The position numbers were made by a program, and so were the translations under genes. The notes beneath the pieces were generated by a model. It ran no database searches and was not told where the DNA came from. It saw only the letters and a list, made by a program, of their open reading frames with translations. DNA of 43,439 nt from NCBI GenBank assembly GCA_944392935.1, contig CALXYI010000027.1:1-43439 (forward strand), written 5' to 3'. Of this stretch, positions 9,701 through 17,057 are shown piece after piece; the first letter of the stretch is position 1, and every line of letters begins with the position of its first letter. Origin of the DNA: an uncultured Spirochaetaceae bacterium (GTDB lineage: Bacteria > Spirochaetota > Spirochaetia > Sphaerochaetales > Sphaerochaetaceae).

Positions 9701-10257
9701 TCCTCGACCTTCTGGATCTCATGGGATGTCCTGAAGCCATCGAAGAATGCAAGGAACGGAACCTGGGACTCAAGAGTGGCGAGATGTGCCACGAGAGCCA
9801 TGTCCATCGTCTCCTGGATGCTGGAAGCGCATGTCATGGCGAATCCTGTGTTGCGGCATGCCATGACATCGGAATGGTCACCGAAGATGGAGAGCGACTG
9901 CGCTGCGAGGGACCTTGCGGATACATGGAAGACCGTCGGGGTCATCTCACCTGCGATCTTGTACATGTTCGGGATCATCAGGAGAAGTCCCTGGGATGCC
10001 GTGAATGTGGTTGTGAGGGCTCCTGCTGCAAGGGCACCGTGGACAGCACCGGCAGCACCTGCCTCTGACTGCATCTCCATGATGTCTACTTTCTTGCCCC
10101 AGAGATTCTCACGGCCTGTAGAGGACCACTGCTCTGCATACTCGCCCATAGGAGAGGACGGAGTAATCGGATAGATAGCGGCTACATCACTGAAAGCATA
10201 TGCTATATGCGCAGCAGCGGTGTTGCCGTCAATGGTAACCATTTTCTTGTCTGCCAT
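6715..10257 (-). CDS. nifJ: pyruvate:ferredoxin (flavodoxin) oxidoreductase, single-chain
   Basis: A 1180-residue homodimer-type PFOR that converts pyruvate and CoA to acetyl-CoA, CO2 and reduced ferredoxin, the key step of pyruvate fermentation. The N-terminal pyruvate-binding domain has AAIYPITPSSPMGE. Two ferredoxin-type clusters follow mid-chain (CIQCNQCVQSCP and CQGCGVCVEACP). The proximal cluster and thiamine-diphosphate region is at CAGCGETPYVK, GDGWAYDIGFGG and SNTGGQASKSTP, ending in the usual C-terminal cap. Length is normal. I chose ATG at 10257 (MADKKMVTIDGN) because AGGAG lies seven bases upstream, inside the slightly longer open frame that starts at 10281. It is monocistronic, between its own promoter and a hairpin. 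Confidence 0.97.
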   Translation of the reverse strand: MADKKMVTIDGNTAAAHIAYAFSDVAAIYPITPSSPMGEYAEQWSSTGRENLWGKKVDIMEMQSEAGAAGAVHGALAAGALTTTFTASQGLLLMIPNMYKIAGEMTPTVFHVSARSLAAQSLSIFGDHSDVMACRNTGFAMTCASSIQETMDMALVAHLATLESQVPFLAFFDGFRTSHEIQKVEEISYDDIRTLVDEKYIERFRSRAQRPEHPMTKVAAQNEDVYFQGRETVNPYYDAVPGIVQKYMDKVAALTGRQYHLFDYVGAPDATDIVIIMGSAADTFEWVVDYLNRKGGKVGLVKVRLYRPFSAADLVKCIPASVKRIAVMDRTKEPGALGEPLYEDVVTALSLQGRTGMKVIGGRYGLSSKDFTPTHAKSVFDFLAGDKAWHDFTVGINDDVTGRSIPVCDKIDVTPEGVVSCMFWGLGSDGTVGANKNSIKIIGDNTDMNAQAYFAYDSKKSGGITISHLRFGKGKLDMPWLIDHADFVACHNPAYIGRYDMLSALKDGGVFLLNSQIPSDEVFDHLTKDMQEQIISKHIHFYNIDALDIARSVGLGARINTVMQAAFFKIANVLPETEAIDLIKKYIKKTFLKKGEEVVNKNWAAVDGASAALVEVKVPEKITKSYEPKRLIPDDADDFTKNVIERIMHLEGNDIPVSQMSYDGKLPTGTAKLEKRGVAAYVPHWDSSKCIQCNQCVQSCPHAAIRAKQITPEDMAKAPATFQAIKSNTKNDRSLMFKIQVYTEDCQGCGVCVEACPAKEKALELKPIAEERANGEIENCTFFEGLTYDNLDGLNMGTVKGLQFKQPLFEFSGACAGCGETPYVKMLSQICGERAVIANATGCSSIYSGTFPTIPYTKRADGRGPAWGNSLFEDNAEYGLGMRLAVDSNRTLLRMKCDELIAAGCSAELKAAIEKCYSLWDDITEASITAQKEVQAVLASEKASDPASAALLDKIRELQDYFSDKDVIIIGGDGWAYDIGFGGVDHVVASGKNVTILVLDTEVYSNTGGQASKSTPMAAVAKFANAGKKVGKKNMGFMMMSYGHAYVASVALGYNRLQTQKALQEAVSYNGPSIVFCYAPCINHGINMRYSQVEAKKAVEAGYWPLYRFDPRLEAGKRFIWETKPATADFEEFIKGETRYASLYKTNPEHADELFAAAAEDAKERLAFYQRCGEVLGETI

Positions 10258-10329
10258 TTCTACACTCCTAAAATATTTCATGTGGCATCGCCACAGCCAA
10301 ACCAGAATGAGGGTATTAGCCGATTACAT

Positions 10330-10358
10330 AGGATATCGCAAGAAGTGTAGGTTTACAA
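10330..10358 (-). promoter_or_regulatory. nifJ promoter
   Basis: On the minus strand TTGTAA (10353-10358) and TATCCT (10330-10335) are separated by 17 bases, leaving a leader of about 65 bases before the nifJ start. The same -10 hexamer, TATCCT, appears before leuS and the symporter gene. Confidence 0.55.
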
Positions 10359-10397
10359 TAAGGAATTATGCTTGACTGCTGCAGTTAGGAAGGAAAG

Positions 10398-10457
10398 AGG
10401 AGCGGCCAGGCGAAGCCCTGGATGCCTTCTGGCGGGACCGGCTCTGGCCGCGCTCCT
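10398..10457 (-). terminator. large hairpin between gdhA and nifJ
   Basis: Read on the minus strand, AGGAGCG-CG-GCCAG pairs with CTGGC-CGCTCCT, a 12-base stem with a two-base bulge and a loop of about 34 bases. It is followed by CTTTCCTTCC. It lies 90 bases after the gdhA stop and probably terminates that transcript; the unusually large loop leaves room for another role. Confidence 0.5.
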
Positions 10458-10472
10458 ATTCCGAATGACTTG

Positions 10473-10488
10473 GTTAGCTATGGCTAAC
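10473..10488. promoter_or_regulatory. inverted repeat downstream of gdhA
   Basis: A perfect inverted repeat GTTAGC-TATG-GCTAAC in the 289-base gap between gdhA and nifJ. No T-run follows on either strand, so it may be a protein-binding site or a processing hairpin. Confidence 0.35.
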
Positions 10489-10546
10489 TACAATCTATCA
10501 CAGCTCTCCCCTCCTGTCAACACCGGATCAGGAAGGGAGGGATGGA

Positions 10547-11884
10547 TCAGTAGCCCTGCGCGCACATCGCATCCGCAACCTTCATGAATGCCGCGATGTT
10601 CGCACCCTTCGCATAGTCGATATATCCATCGCTGCATCTTCCGTGCCTCACGCATTCGGAATGTATCGATTCCATTATGTGCTTCAGCCTGGAGTCGACT
10701 TCCTCGGCAGTCCATGAGAGATGCATTGCGTTCTGGCTCATCTCCAGGCCTGAGACCGCGACGCCTCCTGCATTGGCAGCCTTGCCCGGCGCGAAGAGGA
10801 TACGGCTGTCATGGAAGAGCTTCACGGCATCCTCCGTGCATCCCATATTCGATGTCTCGACGACATACTTCACGCCGTTCCCTATCAGCGTCCTGGCATC
10901 CTCCTCTGCGAGCTCGTTCTGGATAGCGCAGGGGAATGCGAGGTCGACAGGGACCTCCCACGGCTTCCTCCCCTTCACGAATCCAGCGCCGAAGCGCTTC
11001 GCATAGGGCTCCACCACATCATTGTTGGATGCCCTGAGCTGCACCATATAAGCCCACTTCTCAGGAGTGCCTATCCCATTCTCATCATAGATATATCCAT
11101 CGGGGCCGGAGATGGTGACCACCTTGGCGCCGAGGGCGGAAGCCTTCATGGCGGCACCCCATGCGACGTTCCCGAATCCGGATATGGCAACACGCTTGCC
11201 TTCCATCGTCTCGCCGTTCTCACGGAGCATGTTCTCCGCGAAGTACATCGTGCCGAAGCCCGTGGCTTCCGGACGCACCCTGGAGCCTCCCCATCCGAAG
11301 CCCTTGCCGGTGAGGACCCCTGTATTCTCAGTCATTATCCTGCGGTACTGGCCATAGAGATAGCCTATCTCCCTGGCCCCTACCCCGATATCCCCGGCGG
11401 GGACATCGGTATCAGGCCCGATATACTTATAGAGCTCTGTCATGAATGAGCGGCAGAACCTCAGTATCTCCGCATCCGAGCGTCCCTTCGGAGAGAAGTC
11501 CGATCCGCCCTTCCCCCCGCCCATCGGGAGCGTCGTGAGGGCATTCTTGAATGTCTGCTCGAAGCCGAGGAACTTCATCGTGCCCTCTGTCACGGATGAA
11601 TGGAAGCGAAGCCCTCCCTTGTATGGGCCTATGGCATTGCTGAACTGGACGCGGTAGCCACGGTTCACATGGATCTCCCCCTCATCGTCCTCCCATTCGA
11701 CCTTGAATGATATGACCCTGTCAGGCTCTGTGATCCTCTCCAGTATCCTGTTCTGGATATACTTCGGATTCTCGTTCACGGTATCGATGACGGATGCCAC
11801 GACTTCCCTGACCGCCTGGATGAACTCCGGCTCCGCAGGATTCTTCCTCTCGATTGCACGCATGAAATCATCAAGCCTGTACAT
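10547..11884 (-). CDS. gdhA: glutamate dehydrogenase (probably NADP-dependent)
   Basis: A 445-residue hexameric-type GDH that interconverts 2-oxoglutarate, ammonia and glutamate. Diagnostic elements are GPYKGGLRFHSSV, the catalytic-lysine region LPMGGGKGGSDFSPKG, DVPAGDIGVGAREIGYLYGQYRR and the nucleotide-binding fold GFGNVAWGAA. The sequence type and length match the bacterial NADPH GDH of E. coli and clostridia. The start at 11884 (MYRLDDFMRAIERKNP) has GGAGG five bases upstream. A candidate promoter lies at 11901-11929, inside the longer open frame, so the extra 21 residues of that frame are unlikely to be translated. Followed by a hairpin at 10398-10457. Confidence 0.96.
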   Translation of the reverse strand: MYRLDDFMRAIERKNPAEPEFIQAVREVVASVIDTVNENPKYIQNRILERITEPDRVISFKVEWEDDEGEIHVNRGYRVQFSNAIGPYKGGLRFHSSVTEGTMKFLGFEQTFKNALTTLPMGGGKGGSDFSPKGRSDAEILRFCRSFMTELYKYIGPDTDVPAGDIGVGAREIGYLYGQYRRIMTENTGVLTGKGFGWGGSRVRPEATGFGTMYFAENMLRENGETMEGKRVAISGFGNVAWGAAMKASALGAKVVTISGPDGYIYDENGIGTPEKWAYMVQLRASNNDVVEPYAKRFGAGFVKGRKPWEVPVDLAFPCAIQNELAEEDARTLIGNGVKYVVETSNMGCTEDAVKLFHDSRILFAPGKAANAGGVAVSGLEMSQNAMHLSWTAEEVDSRLKHIMESIHSECVRHGRCSDGYIDYAKGANIAAFMKVADAMCAQGY

Positions 11885-11900
11885 CTCTGCCTCCGCACTC

Positions 11901-11929
11901 AGGTTAAGCGAGGTTGCTGCATCCGTCAA
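11901..11929 (-). promoter_or_regulatory. gdhA promoter
   Basis: On the minus strand TTGACG (11924-11929), 17 bases, TAACCT (11901-11906), then a short leader carrying GGAGG before the ATG. A 13-base odd palindrome, TGCGGA-T-TCCGCA (11995-12007), lies further upstream in the divergent spacer and could be a regulator site. Confidence 0.5.
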
Positions 11930-12067
11930 TGAAAAGATATATCTCATTTTTCCGCGGCGTGGATTACATATACATAATGACAGAAGCCGTTTTCTGCGGA
12001 TTCCGCATCATCGGCATATTTCCATGCAGTATGCTCCGCACAATGGTATCCATGGCCGTTTCTGGGG

Positions 12068-12073
12068 TATAAT
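12068..12073 (+). promoter_or_regulatory. -10 box eight bases before the start codon
   Basis: A perfect TATAAT ends eight bases before the ATG at 12082, with no Shine-Dalgarno sequence between and no good -35. This is the same geometry as at 6590-6595. Confidence 0.5.
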
Positions 12074-12081
12074 CGCATAGT

Positions 12082-12270
12082 ATGAGAAAACGTGATGCGA
12101 TCATATACAGGACTGCGGTCATCCTTCTTGCCGCCGAGCTCATCGTGCTGGGCCTCTCGATTCTCCTGCATCCCGTATCCGACGGGTATCTGGCTGCCTT
12201 CGGGACTGCCGTGCTCATAACGATGGCAGCAGCCGCATATGGCTTCATACGCAGCAGGATGGACAGATAG
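12082..12270 (+). CDS. small two-TM membrane protein
   Basis: A 62-residue protein with a basic N-terminus (MRKRDAIIYR), a hydrophobic helix (TAVILLAAELIVLGLSILL), a short loop (HPVSDGY), a second helix (LAAFGTAVLITMAAAAYGF) and a basic end. No family is recognised. It has no ribosome-binding site and appears to be translated from a leaderless message. Its stop codon is one base before the start of the next gene, so it heads a three-gene operon with the PEP/pyruvate-binding protein and the alcohol dehydrogenase. Low sequence complexity leaves some doubt, but position and composition favour a real gene. Confidence 0.6.
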   Translation: MRKRDAIIYRTAVILLAAELIVLGLSILLHPVSDGYLAAFGTAVLITMAAAAYGFIRSRMDR

Positions 12271-12271
12271 C

Positions 12272-15187
12272 ATGTATCTCCTTGACCCCACATGGCTGCC
12301 ATTCTCGAACCTGATGCTCAGGCATGTGTACAACGTGCTTCTCATCTGCTCCGATTACGACAGGTTCATGCTGGAGGAGGATGGCAGGGTCGAGGAGGAG
12401 CTGTACAAGGAATACACTGCCCTGGGGCTCTCGAACCCGCCGAAGATAACCCATGCCTCCAATGAGCGCGATGCGCTGGAGATGATAGATGCGCTGCCAT
12501 TCGATCTCGTCATCTCGATGCTGGACCTCGGATCGGACAGGGTCGAGGGGCTGGCGAAGGAGATAAAGGCCAAGAAGGCTGACATGCCGATAATCGCGCT
12601 CTCCCCTTCCCCCGACCACAGGAAGGCGAGGGAGCTGAAGGGGGAGAACTGCCCCTATATAGACTACCTCTTCTACTGGCAGGGCAACGCGGCCCTCTTC
12701 CTTGCCATGGTCAAGCTGATCGAGGACAGGATGAATGCCGACCATGACACGAACGAGGCGGATGTCCAGGTCATCGTCCTTGTGGAGGATTCCGTCAGGT
12801 TCATCTCATCATACCTTCCCGAGATGTATCTCTGCCTGATAAAGCAGAACAGGCTCTCGATACTCGAAGCCCTGAACGAATGGGGCAAGACGCTGAGGAT
12901 GAGAGGGCGGCCGAAGATACTCCTCGCGAAGGACTACAGCGAGGCATGGGAGATGTACTCGCGGTACAGGGAGAACATCCTCGGAGTCATAACGGACATA
13001 AACTTCCCGTCGCCGGAAGGCAGCGAAGGCGCAGGACTCAGGCTCGCTGCGGCCATCAAGGAAGACAATCCCGAAGTGAGGATACTCATCCAGAGCACGG
13101 AATCGGGGAACATGAAGGAAGCGGGCGAAGCCGGTGCTGATTTCCTGTGGAAGCTCTCCCCTACGCTGCTGCAGGATCTCGAGAGGTATTTCCTCAGGTC
13201 GTACAACTTCGGGCCGTTCATCTTCCGCGATCCTTCAGACGGACGGGAGATAGCGCGTGCCGATACGATGAAGGAAGTGCAGGAGACGCTGCGGACGCTT
13301 CCCATAGAGTCATTCCGCTACCATTCGAAGAGGAATGATTTCTCAAGATGGCTCCGTGCGCAGTCTCTGTACATGCTTGCCTCGAAGATAAAGAACATAA
13401 ATCTCGATACAGGCATGAGCGATGAGGAGACCAGGGACCTCCTGTACACGACGATAAGGGACTACAGGGCAGAGCGCACCAGGGGCGTGATTGCCGAGTT
13501 CACGCCATCATCATATGACGAGACGGTGCTTTTCGCGAGGATGGGCAAGGGCTCTCTCGGAGGGAAAGGCCGCGGACTGGCTTTCATCGCGATGGAGATG
13601 AAGGCGAGCGGCATAAGGCAGAGATACCCGTCCGTATATCTATCGATACCCCGCACCATAGTCATCACGACGGAATTCTTCGATGCCTTCATGTCGATGA
13701 ACGGGCTATCGGATCTCTCATTCGCTGACAGGGAAGACAGCAAGATCCTATCCGCCTTCCTCTCTTCCCGTATGCCGGAGGAGCTTGAGGAGAACCTGAA
13801 GGCTGTGCTGAGGATAGTGCATAAGCCTCTCTCCATACGCTCCTCGTCGCTTCTCGAGGACTCCCATTTCCAGCCTTTCGCCGGCGTATACCAGACATCC
13901 ATGATACCGAACACCGGGGATGACGGGAAACGCCTGAAGGAACTGGAGGATGCGATAAGGACGGTCTGGGCCTCGACATACTTCAGCACTGCGCGCGAGT
14001 ATCTGAAGAGCACCCTCCATTCCCTCGAGGAGGAGAAGATGGCCGTCATAATACAGCAGGTGACAGGCTCGGACCATGGCGGATTCTGGTATCCGAATGT
14101 ATCGGGAGTCGCCCGTTCCCTGAACTACTACCCGGTCCCCGGCCAAAAGCCGGAGGATGGCGTCGGGATGCTCTCGTTCGGGCTGGGCAAGACGATAGTC
14201 GATGAGGGAACCGCATTCCGGTTCTGTCCGGCAAAGCCAAGGAAGCCGTCGGATTCCCTTTCAGGCGAATCCTCTGAGCAGGACAGGTTCTACTCCCTCG
14301 ATCTCTCGCATCCATTCATGCCCATGGAGGATACGGACAACCTCGTGCAGAGGGATATAGAGAACGAGACGAAGCGCTTCCCGAAGGCTTTCAGGGGAAT
14401 CGCATCGACGCTTGACACGCAGACCGGCATGCTGACGGAATCGATGAGGGCGGAAGGGGTGAAGATGCTCACGTTCAACGGGATACTGAAATACGAGACC
14501 CTGCCCCTTGCCCCGATAGTCGATGACATACTGAAGCTGGGCTCGGAAGCGATGGCGGAGCCTGTGGAGATAGAGTTCGCAGTCGACACCGAGCATGCCG
14601 ACCGCCCTGATTTCTCGATCCTGCAGATGAGGCCGATCTCAGGCACAAGCGGCTACACGTACATCCCCATAAGCGATGATGACATAGAGAAGGCGCTGAT
14701 ATACTCCGGCAAGGTCATGGGCAACGGCATCGCCGAGGATATCAGGGATATCATCACGATCAAGCCCGAGGCATTCAGGGCCAGCGAGATGACGGAGATG
14801 GCCCGTGAGCTGGAGATACTCAACAGGACTGTCGACGGGCTCTATGTGCTCATAGCGGCAGGACGCCTTGGATCATCTGACAGATGGCTCGGCATCCCGT
14901 GCACATGGTCCCAGATATCGAAGGCCCATGTAATCGTGGAGACAGGGCTGAAGGAGCTCCAGGTCGAGCCGAGCCAGGGGACGCACTTCTTCCAGAACAT
15001 GACATCGCTCGGGTGCATCTACCTGACGATAAACCCGATGTATAATGACGGGATATTCAGATATGAGAGGATCGCTTCCCTCACGAAGGTGGCTGAATCG
15101 GAGCATTTCCTGCATGTGCGTTCGGAGAAGCCACTGATCATCAAGGCCAGCGGACTTGATGGGAAGGCGGTCATAAGGGAGGAATGA
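12272..15187 (+). CDS. receiver-like plus PEP/pyruvate-binding (PPDK N-terminal) domain protein
   Basis: A 971-residue cytoplasmic protein. Residues about 18-140 form a degenerate receiver-like fold whose phosphoacceptor position appears lost (DLVISMLDL). Residues about 165-350 look like a second receiver with an insertion, keeping the acidic pair E172/D173, D242 (GVITDINFP), the Ser/Thr (LIQST) and a Lys (FLWKLSP). From about 415 to 790 is an ATP-grasp PPDK_N domain: SLGGKGRGLAF, PLSIRSSSLLEDS, FAGVYQTSM and ILQMRPI. The C-terminal 180 residues carry the family's GSSDRWLGIP and PSQGTHFFQNMTS. The swivelling phosphohistidine domain and the PEP-binding barrel of PEP synthase are absent. It is thus not a complete synthase, more likely an ATP-dependent sensor or regulator. 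No good ribosome-binding site; probably coupled to the upstream gene. Confidence 0.8.
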   Translation: MYLLDPTWLPFSNLMLRHVYNVLLICSDYDRFMLEEDGRVEEELYKEYTALGLSNPPKITHASNERDALEMIDALPFDLVISMLDLGSDRVEGLAKEIKAKKADMPIIALSPSPDHRKARELKGENCPYIDYLFYWQGNAALFLAMVKLIEDRMNADHDTNEADVQVIVLVEDSVRFISSYLPEMYLCLIKQNRLSILEALNEWGKTLRMRGRPKILLAKDYSEAWEMYSRYRENILGVITDINFPSPEGSEGAGLRLAAAIKEDNPEVRILIQSTESGNMKEAGEAGADFLWKLSPTLLQDLERYFLRSYNFGPFIFRDPSDGREIARADTMKEVQETLRTLPIESFRYHSKRNDFSRWLRAQSLYMLASKIKNINLDTGMSDEETRDLLYTTIRDYRAERTRGVIAEFTPSSYDETVLFARMGKGSLGGKGRGLAFIAMEMKASGIRQRYPSVYLSIPRTIVITTEFFDAFMSMNGLSDLSFADREDSKILSAFLSSRMPEELEENLKAVLRIVHKPLSIRSSSLLEDSHFQPFAGVYQTSMIPNTGDDGKRLKELEDAIRTVWASTYFSTAREYLKSTLHSLEEEKMAVIIQQVTGSDHGGFWYPNVSGVARSLNYYPVPGQKPEDGVGMLSFGLGKTIVDEGTAFRFCPAKPRKPSDSLSGESSEQDRFYSLDLSHPFMPMEDTDNLVQRDIENETKRFPKAFRGIASTLDTQTGMLTESMRAEGVKMLTFNGILKYETLPLAPIVDDILKLGSEAMAEPVEIEFAVDTEHADRPDFSILQMRPISGTSGYTYIPISDDDIEKALIYSGKVMGNGIAEDIRDIITIKPEAFRASEMTEMARELEILNRTVDGLYVLIAAGRLGSSDRWLGIPCTWSQISKAHVIVETGLKELQVEPSQGTHFFQNMTSLGCIYLTINPMYNDGIFRYERIASLTKVAESEHFLHVRSEKPLIIKASGLDGKAVIREE

Positions 15188-16368
15188 TGGCAGATTGTCT
15201 TTGCACCCCTACCCGGGTGCTGCTCGGAAGAGGAGCTGAGGATTCCCTCGGCGAGGAACTGAGGAAGGAAGGAGCGGGGAAGGTGCTCATCCATTACGGA
15301 TCCAGGCGCATCGTGGAGAACGGCCTTATGAAGAGAGCCACCGACCAGCTCGATGCCCTTGGCATCCCGTATATAGCGCTCGGCGGCGTCCAGCCCAATC
15401 CCCGCGTGGCTCTGATACGCGAGGCGATAGAGCTCGGCAGGAAGGAGGGCGTGGACTTCATCGTAGCCATCGGAGGCGGATCCGTGATAGACAGCGCGAA
15501 GGCCATCGCATATGGCATAGCGGACCGCAGCTGCGGCGATGTGTGGGATTTCTACACGAAGGCACGCACGCCGGAAGCCTCCATCCCTGTCGGAGTCATA
15601 CTCACGCTCGCGGCAACCGGCAGCGAGATGAGCGACAGCTCGGTGATCTCAAACGATGAGGGACAGCTGAAGAGAGGCTGCAATTCCGATCTGTGCCGCC
15701 CTCGCTTCGCCCTCCTCGATCCCGAGCTCACATATACCGTATCCCCATATCAGACATCATGCGGGACCGCGGATATGATGATGCATACGCTGGAGAGGTT
15801 CTTCCATCCGGGCCCTTCATTCAGCCTCACCGACGATCTTGCGATCTCCCTGCTGCGGAATATAGCGGAGAACGGGCTGAAGGCGCTTGAGGATGGGGAG
15901 GACTACGAGGCGAGGAAGAACCTGATGTGGGCCTCGTCGCTTGCCCACAACGGCCTTGTGCAGATGGGGAACGGAGGAAGGGGCGACTGGGCCTGCCATC
16001 AGATGGAGCATGAGCTCTCAGGGATGTTCGATGTAGCCCATGGCGCAGGGCTGACGGCTATATGGAGCACATGGGCACGCTATGTATGCTCTGCCGATCC
16101 TGCGCGCTTCGCACTTCTCGGCGAGGTCTTCGGCCTGTCCCGCACAGGTTCGGATACGGAGGATGCGGAAAGCGCCATCAACGCATTCGAGGATTATTTC
16201 AGGAGGATAGGGATGCCCGTGAATCTCCATGAGCTTGGAATCACGCCAAGCGATGAGGAGATCGATCTCCTTGCCGAGAAGGCGGTATTCTTCGGGAAGA
16301 GGAAGATAGGAGCGTTCCGTATCCTCGGCAAGGAGGACATAAAGGAGATCTACAGCGCCGCGCGCTGA
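15184..16368 (+). CDS. iron-containing alcohol dehydrogenase
   Basis: A 394-residue group III alcohol dehydrogenase, closest in style to YqhD/BdhA butanol-aldehyde reductases. It should reduce aldehydes with NAD(P)H in the cytoplasm. Visible are the nucleotide-binding GGGS (97-100), TLAATGSEMS, and metal ligands D197, H201, H272 and H286, with the 14-residue spacing between the last two expected for the family. The ATG at 15184 overlaps the preceding stop by four bases; a second ATG at 15187 is better placed behind GGAGG and may be the real start. Its operon partner is the receiver/PEP-binding protein, which suggests a link to fermentative redox balance. The 3' end overlaps the convergent pseudouridine synthase gene by 19 bases. 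Confidence 0.92.
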   Translation: MMADCLCTPTRVLLGRGAEDSLGEELRKEGAGKVLIHYGSRRIVENGLMKRATDQLDALGIPYIALGGVQPNPRVALIREAIELGRKEGVDFIVAIGGGSVIDSAKAIAYGIADRSCGDVWDFYTKARTPEASIPVGVILTLAATGSEMSDSSVISNDEGQLKRGCNSDLCRPRFALLDPELTYTVSPYQTSCGTADMMMHTLERFFHPGPSFSLTDDLAISLLRNIAENGLKALEDGEDYEARKNLMWASSLAHNGLVQMGNGGRGDWACHQMEHELSGMFDVAHGAGLTAIWSTWARYVCSADPARFALLGEVFGLSRTGSDTEDAESAINAFEDYFRRIGMPVNLHELGITPSDEEIDLLAEKAVFFGKRKIGAFRILGKEDIKEIYSAAR

Positions 16369-17057
16369 TCGCCTGCCCTTGCGGAGAACCAGTCCCAGAG
16401 CGATGAATGAGGGGGAGGAGCCGTTATCGTGAGCTCCTCCTTCCTTATCGGATGGACAAACGAGATGCGGCGGGCATGGAGGCAGATGCCCCCATCCGGA
16501 TTGGAACGTGCCGCTCCGTACTTCAGGTCACCCTTTATATGCACGCCGATTGCGGCAAGCTGCGCCCTTATCTGATGATGCCGCCCAGTATGGAGATCTA
16601 TCTCGAGGAGATGGTAGTTATCCGAGGAGGCGATGAGGCGGTATGAGAGCCTGGCGATCTTCGAGCCCTTCCTCTCCTTTCCTGAGGCGATGCTCCTGTT
16701 CTGGGCGCTGTCGCGCGTGATGTAATGCACGAGCTCGCCCTCTTCCCTGTCTGGCTTCCTGTCGACTATCGCCCAGTATACCTTCCTTACATCGGAGGTG
16801 CGGAAGAGTGCCGTCATGCGTGAAAGAGCCTTGTCGGTACGGCAGTAGACGACGATGCCGGATGTGGGCCTGTCGAGGCGATGCGGTATGCCGAGATAGA
16901 CATTGCCCGGCTTGCCGTACGTGACCTTGAGATACTCCTTCACCTCATCGGCAAGGGTCCTGTCGCCTGTCTCGTCACCCTGCACGAGCTCTCCCGGCAG
17001 CTTGTTGACCACTATAAGATGGTTGTCCTCGTAGAGGATCCTGTCACTTCCTATCAT
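16350..17057 (-). CDS. RluA-family pseudouridine synthase
   Basis: A 235-residue enzyme that isomerises uridine in rRNA or tRNA. The catalytic motif is PHRLDRPTSGIVV with Asp at residue 62, and GRHHQIRAQLAAIG and HARRISFVHP are present. There is no N-terminal S4 domain, as in the short RluA-like members (TruC/RluC type), so the target base is undetermined. Its start overlaps the end of parC by 14 bases, making it the third gene of a parE-parC operon. Its last 19 bases overlap the convergent alcohol dehydrogenase gene, leaving no room for a terminator. Confidence 0.9.
   Translation of the reverse strand: MIGSDRILYEDNHLIVVNKLPGELVQGDETGDRTLADEVKEYLKVTYGKPGNVYLGIPHRLDRPTSGIVVYCRTDKALSRMTALFRTSDVRKVYWAIVDRKPDREEGELVHYITRDSAQNRSIASGKERKGSKIARLSYRLIASSDNYHLLEIDLHTGRHHQIRAQLAAIGVHIKGDLKYGAARSNPDGGICLHARRISFVHPIRKEELTITAPPPHSSLWDWFSARAGDQRAAL

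Noticed and set aside
12272..15187. Phosphoenolpyruvate synthase
   Set aside because: Only the N-terminal ATP/pyruvate-binding domain is present; the phosphohistidine and PEP-binding barrel domains are missing, so the full reaction is not possible by this chain alone.
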